Below are positions 55,088 to 64,000 of a stretch of DNA of 64,000 bases, piece after piece. The stretch's first letter is position 1; each line of letters starts with the position of its first letter. Source of the stretch: Ancylostoma caninum. Taxonomy: Eukaryota; Nematoda; Chromadorea; Rhabditida; Ancylostomatidae. The notes under the pieces are model-generated. The model saw only the letters and a program-made list of their open reading frames with translations. It had not been told where the DNA came from and did not search any database. The position numbers and the translations under genes were made by a program. Location of the stretch: assembly GCA_037903475.1 (NCBI GenBank), contig JBAJFG010000370.1, forward strand, positions 2,284,501 through 2,348,500, written 5' to 3'.

Positions 55088-55404
55088 ACGCTGCCAATTA
55101 TAATACCAAAGAGAAATTAAATGAGAAGAACGAAAAGGATTAAAATTCCTGGTTTCATCCAAACTACGCACAGTTTCGCCTCCACCTTTATTTTCCTCAT
55201 CTTTACTTATTTGAAACGCATGTGCACAAGAACAGAAATTTTTCCAGTTGAAATCGGCGAATCCTACGAGTGGCTGGTGTACATAAAATATATGCAATCT
55301 GGAAATGAAATATTATAAATAAACATATCTACGGGAAACTTGCTTACAAAGTGTTTGAAAAAAAACACATACAATTTAGCAATCCCGGTCCATTGCAGCA
55401 CTGA

Positions 55405-56735
55405 CCCCTCTCTTTTAGGTAGCATGACGGGCTGGCAACAGGCAACTGCTGCCTAAAGACCCGGTGCCGTTTGCACCAACCCTAGGCGCCCTTACTATAT
55501 GCATGTGTATGTATTACACACATTGAACTCTCCGTACTTCCGACTTCCGAGTTCCGAATTTTTGAATCTGACTTCCGCTCATCCCAAAAAAGAGCGGAAT
55601 ATCGGAAGGGCCGGAAGTCGGAAGTACGGAGAGTTCAATGTGTGTAATCTATTAAACAAAGCGCCGTAAGGGGGCTAGAACGGCTAGAGATACGCGGCGG
55701 CACTCATAGACACCGCAATCTTGAGGCGCAGACTGTGGGGCGAAATGGCCGATTTTTAGGGACTCAGACACATTCGTTTCGGGACGCAATTACGTCACTG
55801 CTGGCTCTCCCGCATGCACGAGGTAGTGATTTCATCACCTTCGCTGGTGGTCTCGCAGCATAGGGGGGAGGGAATGTTGGTGAGCTTTCAGGCTTTCATG
55901 CTGCACAATGTACGCAGCAGGAAGCCCCCCTTCCACTGTTGCAGAGGTGCAGGCACTTCCGAGAAAAAGATGGGCGGTTTTCACGAGAGCTGCAGCGTCT
56001 AGGTAGCTGAGGAGAGGCCGGATCTACGCGGTCGCCCCCTTGTGGCCCAGTGGTGGGGGGACGCTGGGATACAGGTCCACCGATGGGGAAAGGACCCACC
56101 GTGGCCCAGTGGTGTGGAGGACGCCAAGATACGGGTCCACCGAAGGAGAAAGGGTCCGGCGTGGTCCATTGGTGTGGATAACACCAGGATACGTGTGCGC
56201 CAATATAGGATTGGTCCGCTGTGACTCAGTAAAGTGGAGAATTCCAGGATACGGTTCAGCCGACGGTGAACGGGTTCATTGTGGCCTTGAAGATGTCGCC
56301 AGAATACGGGTCCACAGAAGGAAGAAAGCCCGCTGCGGCCCAGTAGTGTGGAAAACACTCGGGTGCGATTTCGCTTTGGTCCAATAGTGTGGGGAACGGC
56401 AGGATACAGTTCCTCCGATGGAGAACGCGTCTGCGTTCGCCCGGTAATGAGGAATACGCACGAATACGCCATACGAAGGAGAACGGACTTCTCATACACA
56501 TACTCAACTTATGAGAAGGACTTCATGTTTGGGCCCATTTAAAGATTGGTTCTAATTCATTATCAATTTTCTAGAGATTTGGCAAGTGCGAAGCTTTTGC
56601 ACATGTCCCAAGTGGCTGCCCCACCCCACTTTCTAGCGTCCCGAAGGGGCGCTAATACATACACATGCATATAGTAAGGGCGCCTAGGGTTGGCGCCGAG
56701 TCTTTAGGCAGCAGTTACCTGTTGCCAGCCCGTGA
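55405..56735. repeat. Large palindrome with a Helitron in its right arm
   Basis: The left arm is 55405-55560. The right arm is 55600-55647 plus 56656-56735, the Helitron lying between. Both arms read (from outside) CGGGCTGGCAACAGG, CTGCTGCCTAAAGAC, CCCTAGGCGCCCTTACTATA, ATTGAACTCTCCGTACTTCC. The centre is near 55590. It is part of, or attached to, hAT-like element 3. Confidence 0.75.
55648..56655 (+). mobile_element. Non-autonomous Helitron, 1008 bp
   Basis: Starts A|TCTATTAAACAAAGCGCC and ends with hairpin CTAGCGTCCC / GGGGCGCTAA before T. Both ends match the Helitron at 20110-21648. It has a shorter roughly 60-bp minisatellite (56040-56470). Its removal rejoins the right arm of the palindrome. 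Confidence 0.92.
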
Positions 56736-56764
56736 ATCTGACTTCCGCGCTTCCTGCTCCAAAC

Positions 56765-57269
56765 CCTTCATAGCTAGAGAAGGCAGCCAGCGAGACAACT
56801 CGTACATATTTTCGCGCGCGATGGACCGTCGTTACAGTAGTACACTACTGTAAACAACGGTCCATCCAGCACTATAGTGCTTGACAATATCGAAAGAAAT
56901 TAGTTCGAGCAAAATGTTTTCTAATATCTCAACGTAGGTGAATGAGTATGAAGTCCAAAACTAGGCTCTCAATCATTGAGTTGATCCTCTGAGTCACACT
57001 GGTATAGTTTGTTTCGCCAGCGATGATGGTTGAGTGTTTGTGCACAGTGTCTGTTTTTCTCTGCACCCTCTCCATTCTCTGCGCACTTTCCCGACTGTAT
57101 CAGAAAGATTCCAGCCTAGATCACTTAAAGATAAACTATTGCAGTGAAATTTGTGTGTCAACGTCCACTGTTCACCTTCAACTGCCTTCTGCCGCGCGCG
57201 ACATTTCTGGCGGCAAAGCTCGGTTTGCGGGACCGCCTACATTAGCTGGTAACAGCTGATGCTGATATG
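56765..57269. other. No gene recognised; one short palindrome
   Basis: 56820-56866 is a near-perfect palindrome (GATGGACCGTCGTTACAGTA and complement around TAC). Nothing else was supported. Confidence 0.5.
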
Positions 57270-59755
57270 GGCAGCTCTTACACGACACCCGCAATCATAG
57301 GAGCGAGCGATGTGCCAGAGAGGTGCGAGAATTTCTCGAGCGCAACTCTTGACCATGGGTGTAGCCCACTAGGCGAAATATAATTGCGTTGACTGTCTCC
57401 TGCAAGCTCCGCCTATCAGCTGTGGGGCTCTGGGCTGTAGGACGTCTGGCGCGACTCCTAACCTGTCAGTACAGGCGGATGGGTGCTCACCTTTTCTTTC
57501 CACCTGGTGTGCGAAGTATCGGGGTTTGCATCTAATTGCTAGCAGAGTAACTCATCCACATTTCCACTACCGAGCGCAGATTGTAACAGCGACTTGGATG
57601 TATCTATGTTTTTAGGGTGTTTTATCGAAAGAACTACTCAAAAAAGCGGATGAGTTGATCAGTCATTTTTATGGTGACCAAATAAATGGAATATCCAAAT
57701 AAGTCTGGGACGAAAGTTCCAGATATCCTTGGTTTCTCAAAATATTCAGATGAATAAATTATCCCAATAGTTCGTTCATGCGAATATCAATATCTTGGAA
57801 ACATACAGTGCGTATCATAAATATACGGGCACCCCCAAAAATTACCGTATCTGCTCTCCCACACATTCCTGACAAAAGCCACTGCTACCAGTGAATTCGG
57901 CGTGCGCGAAAACCCTATGCCACTTCGTTTCGCTTCGAAAAGTAGAAGAATCAAGTGTGGCCGTGTAAATTAAGAACTTGGTCCTGTCTTCCAGTGTATC
58001 ATAATTATACGGGCACCCTCAGTAATAAATGAATAAAAACATTCACTCATGCCAGAAGTTCTGTCTCAAATTTGAAATAAGTAGTGGCAATTGTTCTTCA
58101 GTTACACTTACAATCCTACCAGGGTCGGATCGTTCTGAGGCGGAAAAGGAGCAAGTAAGGATATCTTGTGTAAAATTGCCACAAAATTGTGTAAAATCTA
58201 AACAAGTAAGGATAGTTCACCATGAGGGCATCCACAGCCGCAGAATCGCCGTGCAAGTTTGCCGGGATTAGAAAACCACCGACACCACCATGCAAGATTC
58301 TGACTCTTACAGCCAGAAGGAAGAGACTCGGCAGGTTTTGGATGCTGTCCTTGCAAGAACAGCGTTGGGAAGGACGGATGTTTTCGAACGCCGTGGTATC
58401 CATTAACAGTTGGCTGTTAACTGTTTTGTTCCGGCAATTTGTAACCTGTCTGAATGTGGCTTTCAGGAACGAAAAAAAAGACAAAAGTAAATTTCTCCTG
58501 ATTCAATACCAAGTCTTTTTCATCTCAGTAGCTGCCGTTTCCAGCGATTATGACCTCTGCTACTTGAGAGGTGAGAAATTTCTCCCGAGGAACATGAGGG
58601 AACAACACTACGTGTCCCTAGGCGTTGTGGCGGTGCGCGATTACTGAGGAGAATGGTGTTACAAATGCAGCCAATCATTCCACCGAATTTAAGCTAAGAT
58701 TTAAGTCAAGCTATGAAAAACAAATGTTTAGCTTAGGTTCTCCAAAATAGGGCTTACGATAAAAATATTTTCTTAAACTGTCGGATTAAAAATTCAATCA
58801 AGGTGTATTAGAACTACTTGAAATTAAAGTCCCTGATCAGAATCATTCCTAATACATTCTTAAAGAACCTTTGTTTGAATGAATCTCGAATGCTAAGTTA
58901 GGCGATATTGAATATGCCGACCTAGGTACTGAAGCTTGGAAGGAGTTAGTTTCATCTACTTGTGAAAAGAATCAATCAAGTATTCGACACGAAAATTCTT
59001 TGAATGTTCTATAATAAGAGTGGCAAAATTCTGCTACCGTCCCCAGTAGTTTAAATTCTTATAACACATGAACAAAATTTGAACAAATTTGGTCTTTCGT
59101 ATTCTAAACTTCTTTCGGAACATTCGTCCTGGCTTTCCGCCTTCACTGCTTTTCTCTTGATAAACCGACCTTGAATCAAACATTAGGTCGAGCTGCAATG
59201 CAGTGAAACTTTCTGAAGCTGCTCAAATTGAAATGGCCTCTAATTGAGTCCATTTCTACATCCCTACAGAAGGTTTTGGTTCCATAGATCTCAAGTGTTT
59301 AATTTTGAAGTACTGAATGCTCGGAACTATGAATTGGAACTCGAAAAAATGTTTCGATGTTCAGTTCTGTGCTGGGAACAAATTGCTCTGTTAGGCAATT
59401 AGATGCAAACCCCAGTGTGCCGCAGCACACCAAGTGGAAGGTACTCGTCTAGATCCCATCTGCCTGTACTGACAGCCGGGGAGTCGCGCCAGACTTCCTA
59501 CAGCCCAGAGCCCCATAGATGGTAGGCGGGGCTTATAGAAGTCGGTCACCGCAATTATATTTCGTCTAGTAGTTGACGTCCCTTGACCATCACCCGCGCT
59601 CGCGAATCAGTGTGGTTGCATGGACTTGGGGGATGGCGAGCGTTAGTTGCGGTCCAATTACAGGTGCGAGTCTCCAGATATGCTTCAAGGGTCGTTAGCG
59701 TCTTCGCACCTCGCTCGCGCCTTTAATTGTCCTAATCACCCGCATCGCCCATTAC
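57270..59755. mobile_element. DNA element with roughly 270-bp inverted ends
   Basis: The left end (about 57270-57553) and right end (about 59385-59755) are inverted copies, with indels. Shared words include CGAAATATAATTGCG, GGGGCTCTGGGCTGTAGGA and GGGGTTTGCATCTAATTGC. The exact tips and duplication were not fixed. The interior has a twice-repeated ATCATAAATATACGGGCACC motif (57815 and 57998) and a 141-codon frame without family marks (58222-58647). Confidence 0.6.
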
Positions 59756-60137
59756 GACATGTGGGCGGCCCCTAAAAACTGATATTTGCCGCGATCCCTG
59801 AAGTACGTCGCGCCCGATGTCGCAGTTGTCACAAACCTCAACCGGGTAAAGGTAGCACTCGATAATTTTACTCCTTCAGATTCTGCTGCAATCCTAGGTT
59901 CAGCACCATGGTCAGAGCGAACGTAGTTATCAATTTTGTCAAAATCTGCACTAAAGAATTTTGTTTGCTTCCAGAAGGAAAAAGTGGGCGAGCGGTGCAG
60001 AGTGAACCGAAAGGGGGCAGGATATGAGGAAAGTGATTGTGATCCGAACCGCTTAACTCTTAAACTCATCCTCTTCATAATCGAAGCAACTCCAATTTCT
60101 TTTCTACTCAGATGGTGATGCCCTAGCAGCATCTCCT
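59756..60137. other. No gene recognised
   Basis: Short gap between the inverted-end element and BEL copy 2; no feature could be supported. Confidence 0.4.
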
Positions 60138-60343
60138 CTGTACTACGTACGGAGACTCTTGGGCCTGGTTTGCCCGAAATTGCTACGGTAAAAGGCGGTT
60201 CAGTGGAAGTGTTTATTATTGACGAGTATGAGCGAAGCAGCCTTCTTTGGCTGGGTGCGTATAGGCGAGTGAATTGGAGGTCTAATTAAGGGCTCCGCCC
60301 AGTATGCGTATGGGTCACGGGGAGCATCATCGGAACGATGATA
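60138..60343 (-). repeat. BEL copy 2, probable 3' LTR
   Basis: Shares with the copy-1 LTR the blocks GGAGACTCTTGG, AAGGCGG.TTCAGTGGAA, TTTATTA.TG and the border hairpin ATCATCG...CGATGATA followed by CTCCGGC. About 206 bp. The outer border is set by analogy because the partner LTR is outside the window. Confidence 0.65.
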
Positions 60344-60397
60344 CTCCGGCCGCGAGGGAGACATCGAATCATTACAAACAAATATACATGTCAACGA

Positions 60398-60689
60398 TCA
60401 TAGTATCAGAAGTGGCTGGTAGCTCTGCATCGGCTGCTTGTACGGAACGTTGACTGGGCGGTTGGCGTTGCGTAGGCGGCTTGACGTTGCGGAAGACGGC
60501 GGCGGCTTGACGTTGCGGAACATGGCAGCGGATTGGCTGGCGTTGACGTGGGGCAGGTGGAGTGGGTGTTGACGAGGCAGTAGCAGAATATCGGAATCAG
60601 TTCCGATGGGGCGTTTGTTAGGTGGGCTGGGCCTCCGACTGCAGCCAGGGTTAATTTCCAATGTTTAGTAATTGTTTTCATTAGTGGGT
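60398..60689 (-). other. BEL copy 2, 3' region between envelope and LTR
   Basis: Contains a duplicated GGCGGCTTGACGTTGCGGAA unit (60475-60525) and translates to Pro/Arg-rich sequence, as the corresponding region of BEL copy 1 does. Probably non-coding. Confidence 0.5.
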
Positions 60690-61327
60690 TTATATCAGGC
60701 ATGCTGAAATCCGAAACCACTGATGTTTTAGTGGCACATAGCGATCGGCTAGCTCGAAGATGGTCATGTTGGGTATTTCGACGTGATAATGTAGGGTTCT
60801 ATGCAACGCTATGTACTCTAAAGTTCCGGAACAGTCAGTTTTGCACCTTCCTTCAACAATAGCATGGTTGAACGAGAGTAGCGTTGTAGTGGTAACATTT
60901 GTTGGTCCACACTTGACTGTGAACTCGTGGTTCTCGCATGCTATTGTAATTTCAGTTGGCATCTTTGACTTGCAAGAGGTCATTATCTTTGCTGCATGCG
61001 CACAACTGTAGCAACCAGTCACTTGAGTCTGAATGTCACAGTTCTCGTTCGTCACGACTTTGCTATTTCTGGTGCTTCCGCTGGCCTTTTTGACTCGACA
61101 ACAAGCACAAATTCCCCTTCATCTGTAGTCGCGACCACGTTGTTGTCAATTTGACCGAGGTTAACGAGGGAGCTATTGATTGGCAATGCCGATGGAGAGT
61201 TGCGGAGCATATGAATGGATTCATCTGGACATTGGCAGCGATGAACTGAATTCTCGCAGTGACATCTGATGCGGTTGTTGCACGTTAAAAAGTTGAACTC
61301 TGCCTGTATTTCATATTTCCCGCGCAT
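60690..61327 (-). pseudogene. Envelope-like glycoprotein, C-terminal ectodomain in two broken frames
   Basis: Two overlapping frames (61327-61052 and 61055-60690) carry on from the fusion domain after one-base shifts near 61320 and 61055. Cys-rich spacing (CNNRIRCHCENSVHRCQC; later CYSCAHA) fits the C-terminal part of phlebovirus-G2-type proteins. A clear C-terminal membrane anchor is not seen. Confidence 0.65.
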
Positions 61328-62124
61328 TCGACGGGAACAACGAATCTTTCCGGGAGTGCAAATGCCTCATCCTTCAAGATGGCGAATCGTTGGTTCATCG
61401 TGGCGATCATGGGTTTTTGCACCGATATCACCGTGACGTTGCATCCCTTGACTGTTTCTGTCATGTATGGTTTTGTGATCACGGTTTTTATGGTCTTCTC
61501 TCCGGCCCACGTGACCTCCATCTCGAGTTCTATGATAGGGATCCATTCGGAGCATCTAACCACTTCATAAACTACTCGAGATATAGGTCTGTTCACGATT
61601 CTGTAGAATTGGCATGCCGGAAGTGGTAGGAAGCATCCACACGGTATTCCTCCACAGATTGGAATGCATCCAGAATATCCGGGATATTTCCTGTATTTCC
61701 TCAATTCGTGAACGGTCTTGTTAGATGGCATGGTGGGACACTTGTCGCCCATGCATGACCCAGCTTGAGCGAATTGCTCGACGTGGTAGACTCGAACATT
61801 GGTGTCCCTAGTGAAGGACTCCAGGACTTTTGGACATAAGAGCTTCATTGGTTTTCTAGTGAATTTCATGAAGCCTAATGTTTTGTTGGAGTGTGTTGCT
61901 TCTATGCACACTTCGGATGTTAACTTGTTGAACAGGATCTCTTCACTGTGATGATAGAAGCACACATTGAATTCGTCGCACACAAGATTGACGGAGTTTC
62001 TTGTGTATCCACGTTGACAAGCGTCCACGCGAGATGCTGCGCTACTCAGGAGTGTGGGACATGGTAATGGAGCTGGGACGAATGCCTGCAACCCAGTTAA
62101 CATGTTCGATTGAATTTCCATCAT
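61285..62124 (-). pseudogene. env: Envelope-like glycoprotein, phlebovirus-G2-type fusion domain
   Basis: 279 codons, Cys-rich, with N-glycosylation sites (NKT twice, NVT). Around residues 150-175 two closely spaced Cys groups enclose a short hydrophobic loop, placed as the fusion loop of phlebovirus Gc-type (class II) fusion proteins. In related BEL elements this protein is thought to mediate membrane fusion. Here the frame is cut off upstream by a MITE and downstream by a shift near 61320, so no working product is expected. Confidence 0.75.
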
Positions 62125-62140
62125 TGGTATCTCCTCCTCG

Positions 62141-62687
62141 AGGGGTGTGTGTCATCGTGAGGGAAAACGAGGCGGAGACTTCTCGCCCTTCAAGATCAAC
62201 TCGTCCTCGGTCGCATTCAAATTCTGCATGGTCATATATAGTGGAATCGCGCGCGAACACTGCCGCTATAGTCCTCGAGGACTGTAGCACCCTGCGTCGC
62301 CGTCGCTGGCGACTGTGACACCGGTGGGCATCGATTGTGGGCGGGGCGTCGCGGCGGCCGCCAAAGTTGGCGACTGGCGATCGCCAACATCGGCGGCCGC
62401 CGATAATAGCGACTGCGGTGTCGGTGCCTATCGATTGGTCGCCAACGTTGGCGATCGGCGGCCGCCAATGTTGGCGACTGCGGCTTCGGTGCAAATCGAT
62501 TGTGAGCGGTCGCCAACATTGGCGGCCGGTGTCGCCGGCGACGGCGACGCATTGTGCTATACTCCTCGAGAAGTATAGCGGCTACCGAAGAGAACGAGTC
62601 AACCGTTGAGGGCGGGAGGAGGATTTGAAGAAACCAATCGCAGAACCATACCACGCCCCGTTTTCCCTCACGATGATACACACCCCT
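62141..62687. mobile_element. GC-rich MITE inserted in the envelope gene
   Basis: 547 bp with tips AGGGGTGTGTGTCATCGTGA and inverted AGGGGTGTGTATCATCGTGA. A short duplication TCCTCG (perhaps TCCTCGA) is at 62135-62140 and 62688-62693. The interior holds repeated CGCCAACATTGGCGGCCGCC palindromes and inverted CTATAGTCCTCGAGGAC-like words. Envelope frames on the two sides agree once it is disregarded. Confidence 0.8.
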
Positions 62688-62693
62688 TCCTCG

Positions 62694-62809
62694 AGACTTC
62701 TGCTCTTGGATGTAGATGTGACTTTGCGTAATGTGCAAATCAATGCAATTATGAGTAGTAGTGCGGCATGTCCCAAAACTGCTGCGCTACCAATTGCGCC
62801 CATTGGTCA
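62694..62809 (-). pseudogene. Envelope-like gene, membrane-segment fragment
   Basis: Just after the stop at 62810, a shifted frame gives a hydrophobic stretch (HAALLLIIALICTL) followed by Arg/Lys, a likely membrane span between an N-terminal ectodomain and the fusion part. A frameshift near 62805 separates it from the preceding frame. Confidence 0.55.
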
Positions 62810-63694
62810 TCAATGTGGGTTGCCGAGTAGACTTTTTGAGAGGAAATATTGGTGGTCGCAATACTTTGGTGGATCGCATTTGTACTCAAGATGCTCCTTG
62901 TTGCTAGAGAGGATTACTGTAGCGTTGGTCTGATTGTTATGCGGCGATATAGGTAAGCTGTAGTTGAGTGTCTGTACAACTCCGTCGAATGTTTTGCAGT
63001 TTTCATCGAAGCATACTTGGAAGGAGCCAGCTGGTGGTGCAATCTTGACCTTTCCATCATAGCACGTAATGCTAGGCTGTTGATGCGCCAGCGTTGGAGA
63101 AATCAATGTCAGAACTGCGATGAAGATGAACGGGTATGACGATCCGTGGCTTCCGGATGGTTCTTCTAGACTAGATTCATATCTCCTTGTTACATCATAG
63201 GCTCGAGTTTTGGAAGCTCTAGCGGGAAGTCTTTTCCCTCTTTCACGCGGTTCAGTTTCGAGTCTCCCTTTCGTAACTGTCGCTTGAGTTATTTCCTCTG
63301 TAGATGGTTTCTCGTACGGAATACTTCTAATTTCAAGAGTGAATACCTTGTTTAATGGTCGTTGGATTGTTTTGTGGCTAGGTAGCAAGATCTTTGCTGA
63401 TGCAATCCATCTGCACTTGTAATCATGTCGGTGATTCTGCCGTACATCCAACATCCTCTGGGAATAAGTTCTTGTTACTAGCACGATTTCCCCTATTTCT
63501 GGAGTGATCCGCGAGAGATGCCTAGATTGTTTGAGATGTACTCTTTGCGATTCTCTTAGCGAGGTCAGATATTCCGAACTCCACCTCTGCCAGAATTTAT
63601 CTGCTATTTTCTCGAATGTCTCAATAGCTTCAATTGCTTGTTTCTGCCTTTGGATAAGCTCTGGATCATATGAAGGATCACCGGAATCATCCAC
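62810..63694 (-). pseudogene. Integrase C-terminal domain fused to envelope N-terminus
   Basis: 294 codons. Residues about 33-125 match the BEL integrase C-terminal domain (WQRWSSEYLTSLRES, then GEIVLV...). Residues 188-203 are hydrophobic (YPFIFIAVLTLIS), followed by a small Cys-containing ectodomain with NQT and NAT glycosylation sites. No stop separates Pol from envelope, so the hydrophobic segment would act as an internal signal sequence. The frame ends at 62810 through a shift. Confidence 0.75.
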
Positions 63695-63799
63695 TATTCC
63701 ACCAGACGGGATAGAAAACGTGAGATTTCCGCTAAGGAAATCAACGGGTCTCAGTGGCAGATCCGTTATATCGGTCGAACTTGTCTTCGTTAGCGGTCT

Positions 63800-64000
63800 T
63801 GTGTTCAGAATCTTTTATCCGTGTGATTGTTGTGCACATATCGGGGAAGCTTAAACTTTCTCGACCTGTGGATTTGTTGAAGGCCTCTTTAACTAGACCA
63901 ACGAGTCTTTCCCATGCGCCACCCATCCAAGGGGAACTTGGAAGATTGAAAAGCCATTGTATTTTTTCTGAGGCGCAATATATCATTAAGGATGAGCCAT
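63800..64000 (-). pseudogene. BEL copy 2 integrase catalytic core, partial
   Basis: The minus-strand frame contains SSPWMGGAWERLVGLVKEAF, the block with the catalytic Glu of BEL integrases, and runs off the window edge. A shift near 63815 separates it from the downstream part, where LNTRPLT-type sequence continues in another frame. Confidence 0.8.

Larger units (their letters stand above)
46372..56756. mobile_element. hAT-like element 3, split by a Gypsy element and a Helitron
   Basis: The left tip is CAGGGATGAGCGGAA, with subterminal TTCCGACTTCCG repeats. The right tip near 56756 (GACTTCCGCGCTTCCTG) is a diverged inverse, flanked by a 7-of-8 octamer match (CTCTAAAC at 46364-46371, CTCCAAAC at 56757-56764). 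A second, better-matching copy of the tip (GACTTCCGCTCATCCC) lies at 55569-55584, inside a palindrome, so the true right end is uncertain. Without its insertions it would be about 2.3 kb. No transposase was recognised. Confidence 0.5.
60138..64000 (-). mobile_element. BEL/Pao element copy 2 with envelope gene; 5' part outside the window
   Basis: Minus-strand order from the right edge: integrase core, integrase C-terminal domain, envelope-like gene, Pro/Arg-rich 3' region, 3' LTR. Several frameshifts and a MITE make it dead. The LTR resembles that of BEL copy 1 in layout and in blocks, so the two are related families. The arrangement matches nematode BEL elements of the Cer7 type that acquired a phlebovirus-like glycoprotein. 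Confidence 0.85.

Noticed and set aside
54737..55143. Open frames across the 3' LTR, also present across the 5' LTR at 47995-48356
   Set aside because: They are LTR sequence read by chance on both strands; the same frame occurs in each LTR.
58222..58647. 141-codon plus-strand frame
   Set aside because: No family marks, no splice or start support, and it lies in the interior of an inverted-end element; left as unassigned.

Overview
The window looks like a gene-poor, repeat-dense stretch of a nematode chromosome, most likely a strongylid such as a hookworm. The basis is indirect. It has spliced coding scraps with short introns and T-rich acceptors, RTE-type LINE copies, BEL/Pao elements including one with a phlebovirus-G2-like envelope gene (a nematode speciality), a tRNA-Gly primer site matching the nematode tRNA-Gly(GCC) acceptor end, and many TA-flanked MITEs, Helitrons and short non-autonomous hAT-like elements. 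No marker gene fixes the species. No bacterial features, rRNA genes or CRISPR arrays were seen.

Layout. 1-5438: a large fold-back element whose left tip lies at the window edge, broken by two hAT-like insertions (42-2754, carrying four MITEs and a 363-bp tandem repeat; about 3669-5067, carrying a tRNA-like box). 5.4-10.9 kb: scraps of two possible host genes among MITEs. 10.9-17.6 kb: two paralogous copies of an unknown repeat; the first is split by a Helitron (11270-15863), which is itself split by a BEL/Pao element (12472-15393). 18.7-24.7 kb: a minisatellite Helitron, then an RTE LINE split by another Helitron and lacking its RT core. 24.7-32.9 kb: mostly unrecognised, with one decayed gene and fold-back MITEs. 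33.0-40.3 kb: two dead Ty3/Gypsy remnants; the first contains a hAT (34249-36903) containing a second hAT (35196-36607) containing a MITE (35444-35713). 40.6-43.5 kb: a TTAA-flanked piggyBac-like element holding a Penelope-like fragment and another hAT. 46.4-56.8 kb: a hAT-like element split by a nearly intact Ty3/Gypsy retrotransposon (48043-55087) and a Helitron. 57.3-59.8 kb: an element with long inverted ends. 60.1-64.0 kb: the 3' half of a second BEL/Pao element, on the minus strand, with an integrase and a broken envelope gene interrupted by a MITE.

Working parts. The Gypsy element at 48-55 kb is the closest thing here to a mobile element with all catalytic residues, but its integrase frame is shifted once and its Gag zinc knuckle lacks one cysteine. 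It carries about 330 residues of unrecognised coding sequence after the integrase. BEL copy 1 has near-identical LTRs and a perfect 5-bp target duplication but only Gag and protease, so it would depend on enzymes from elsewhere. The envelope-bearing BEL copy is dead by several frameshifts plus the MITE. Most boundaries come from target-site duplications or from comparing a broken copy with an unbroken one in this window. All were read by eye without alignment software.
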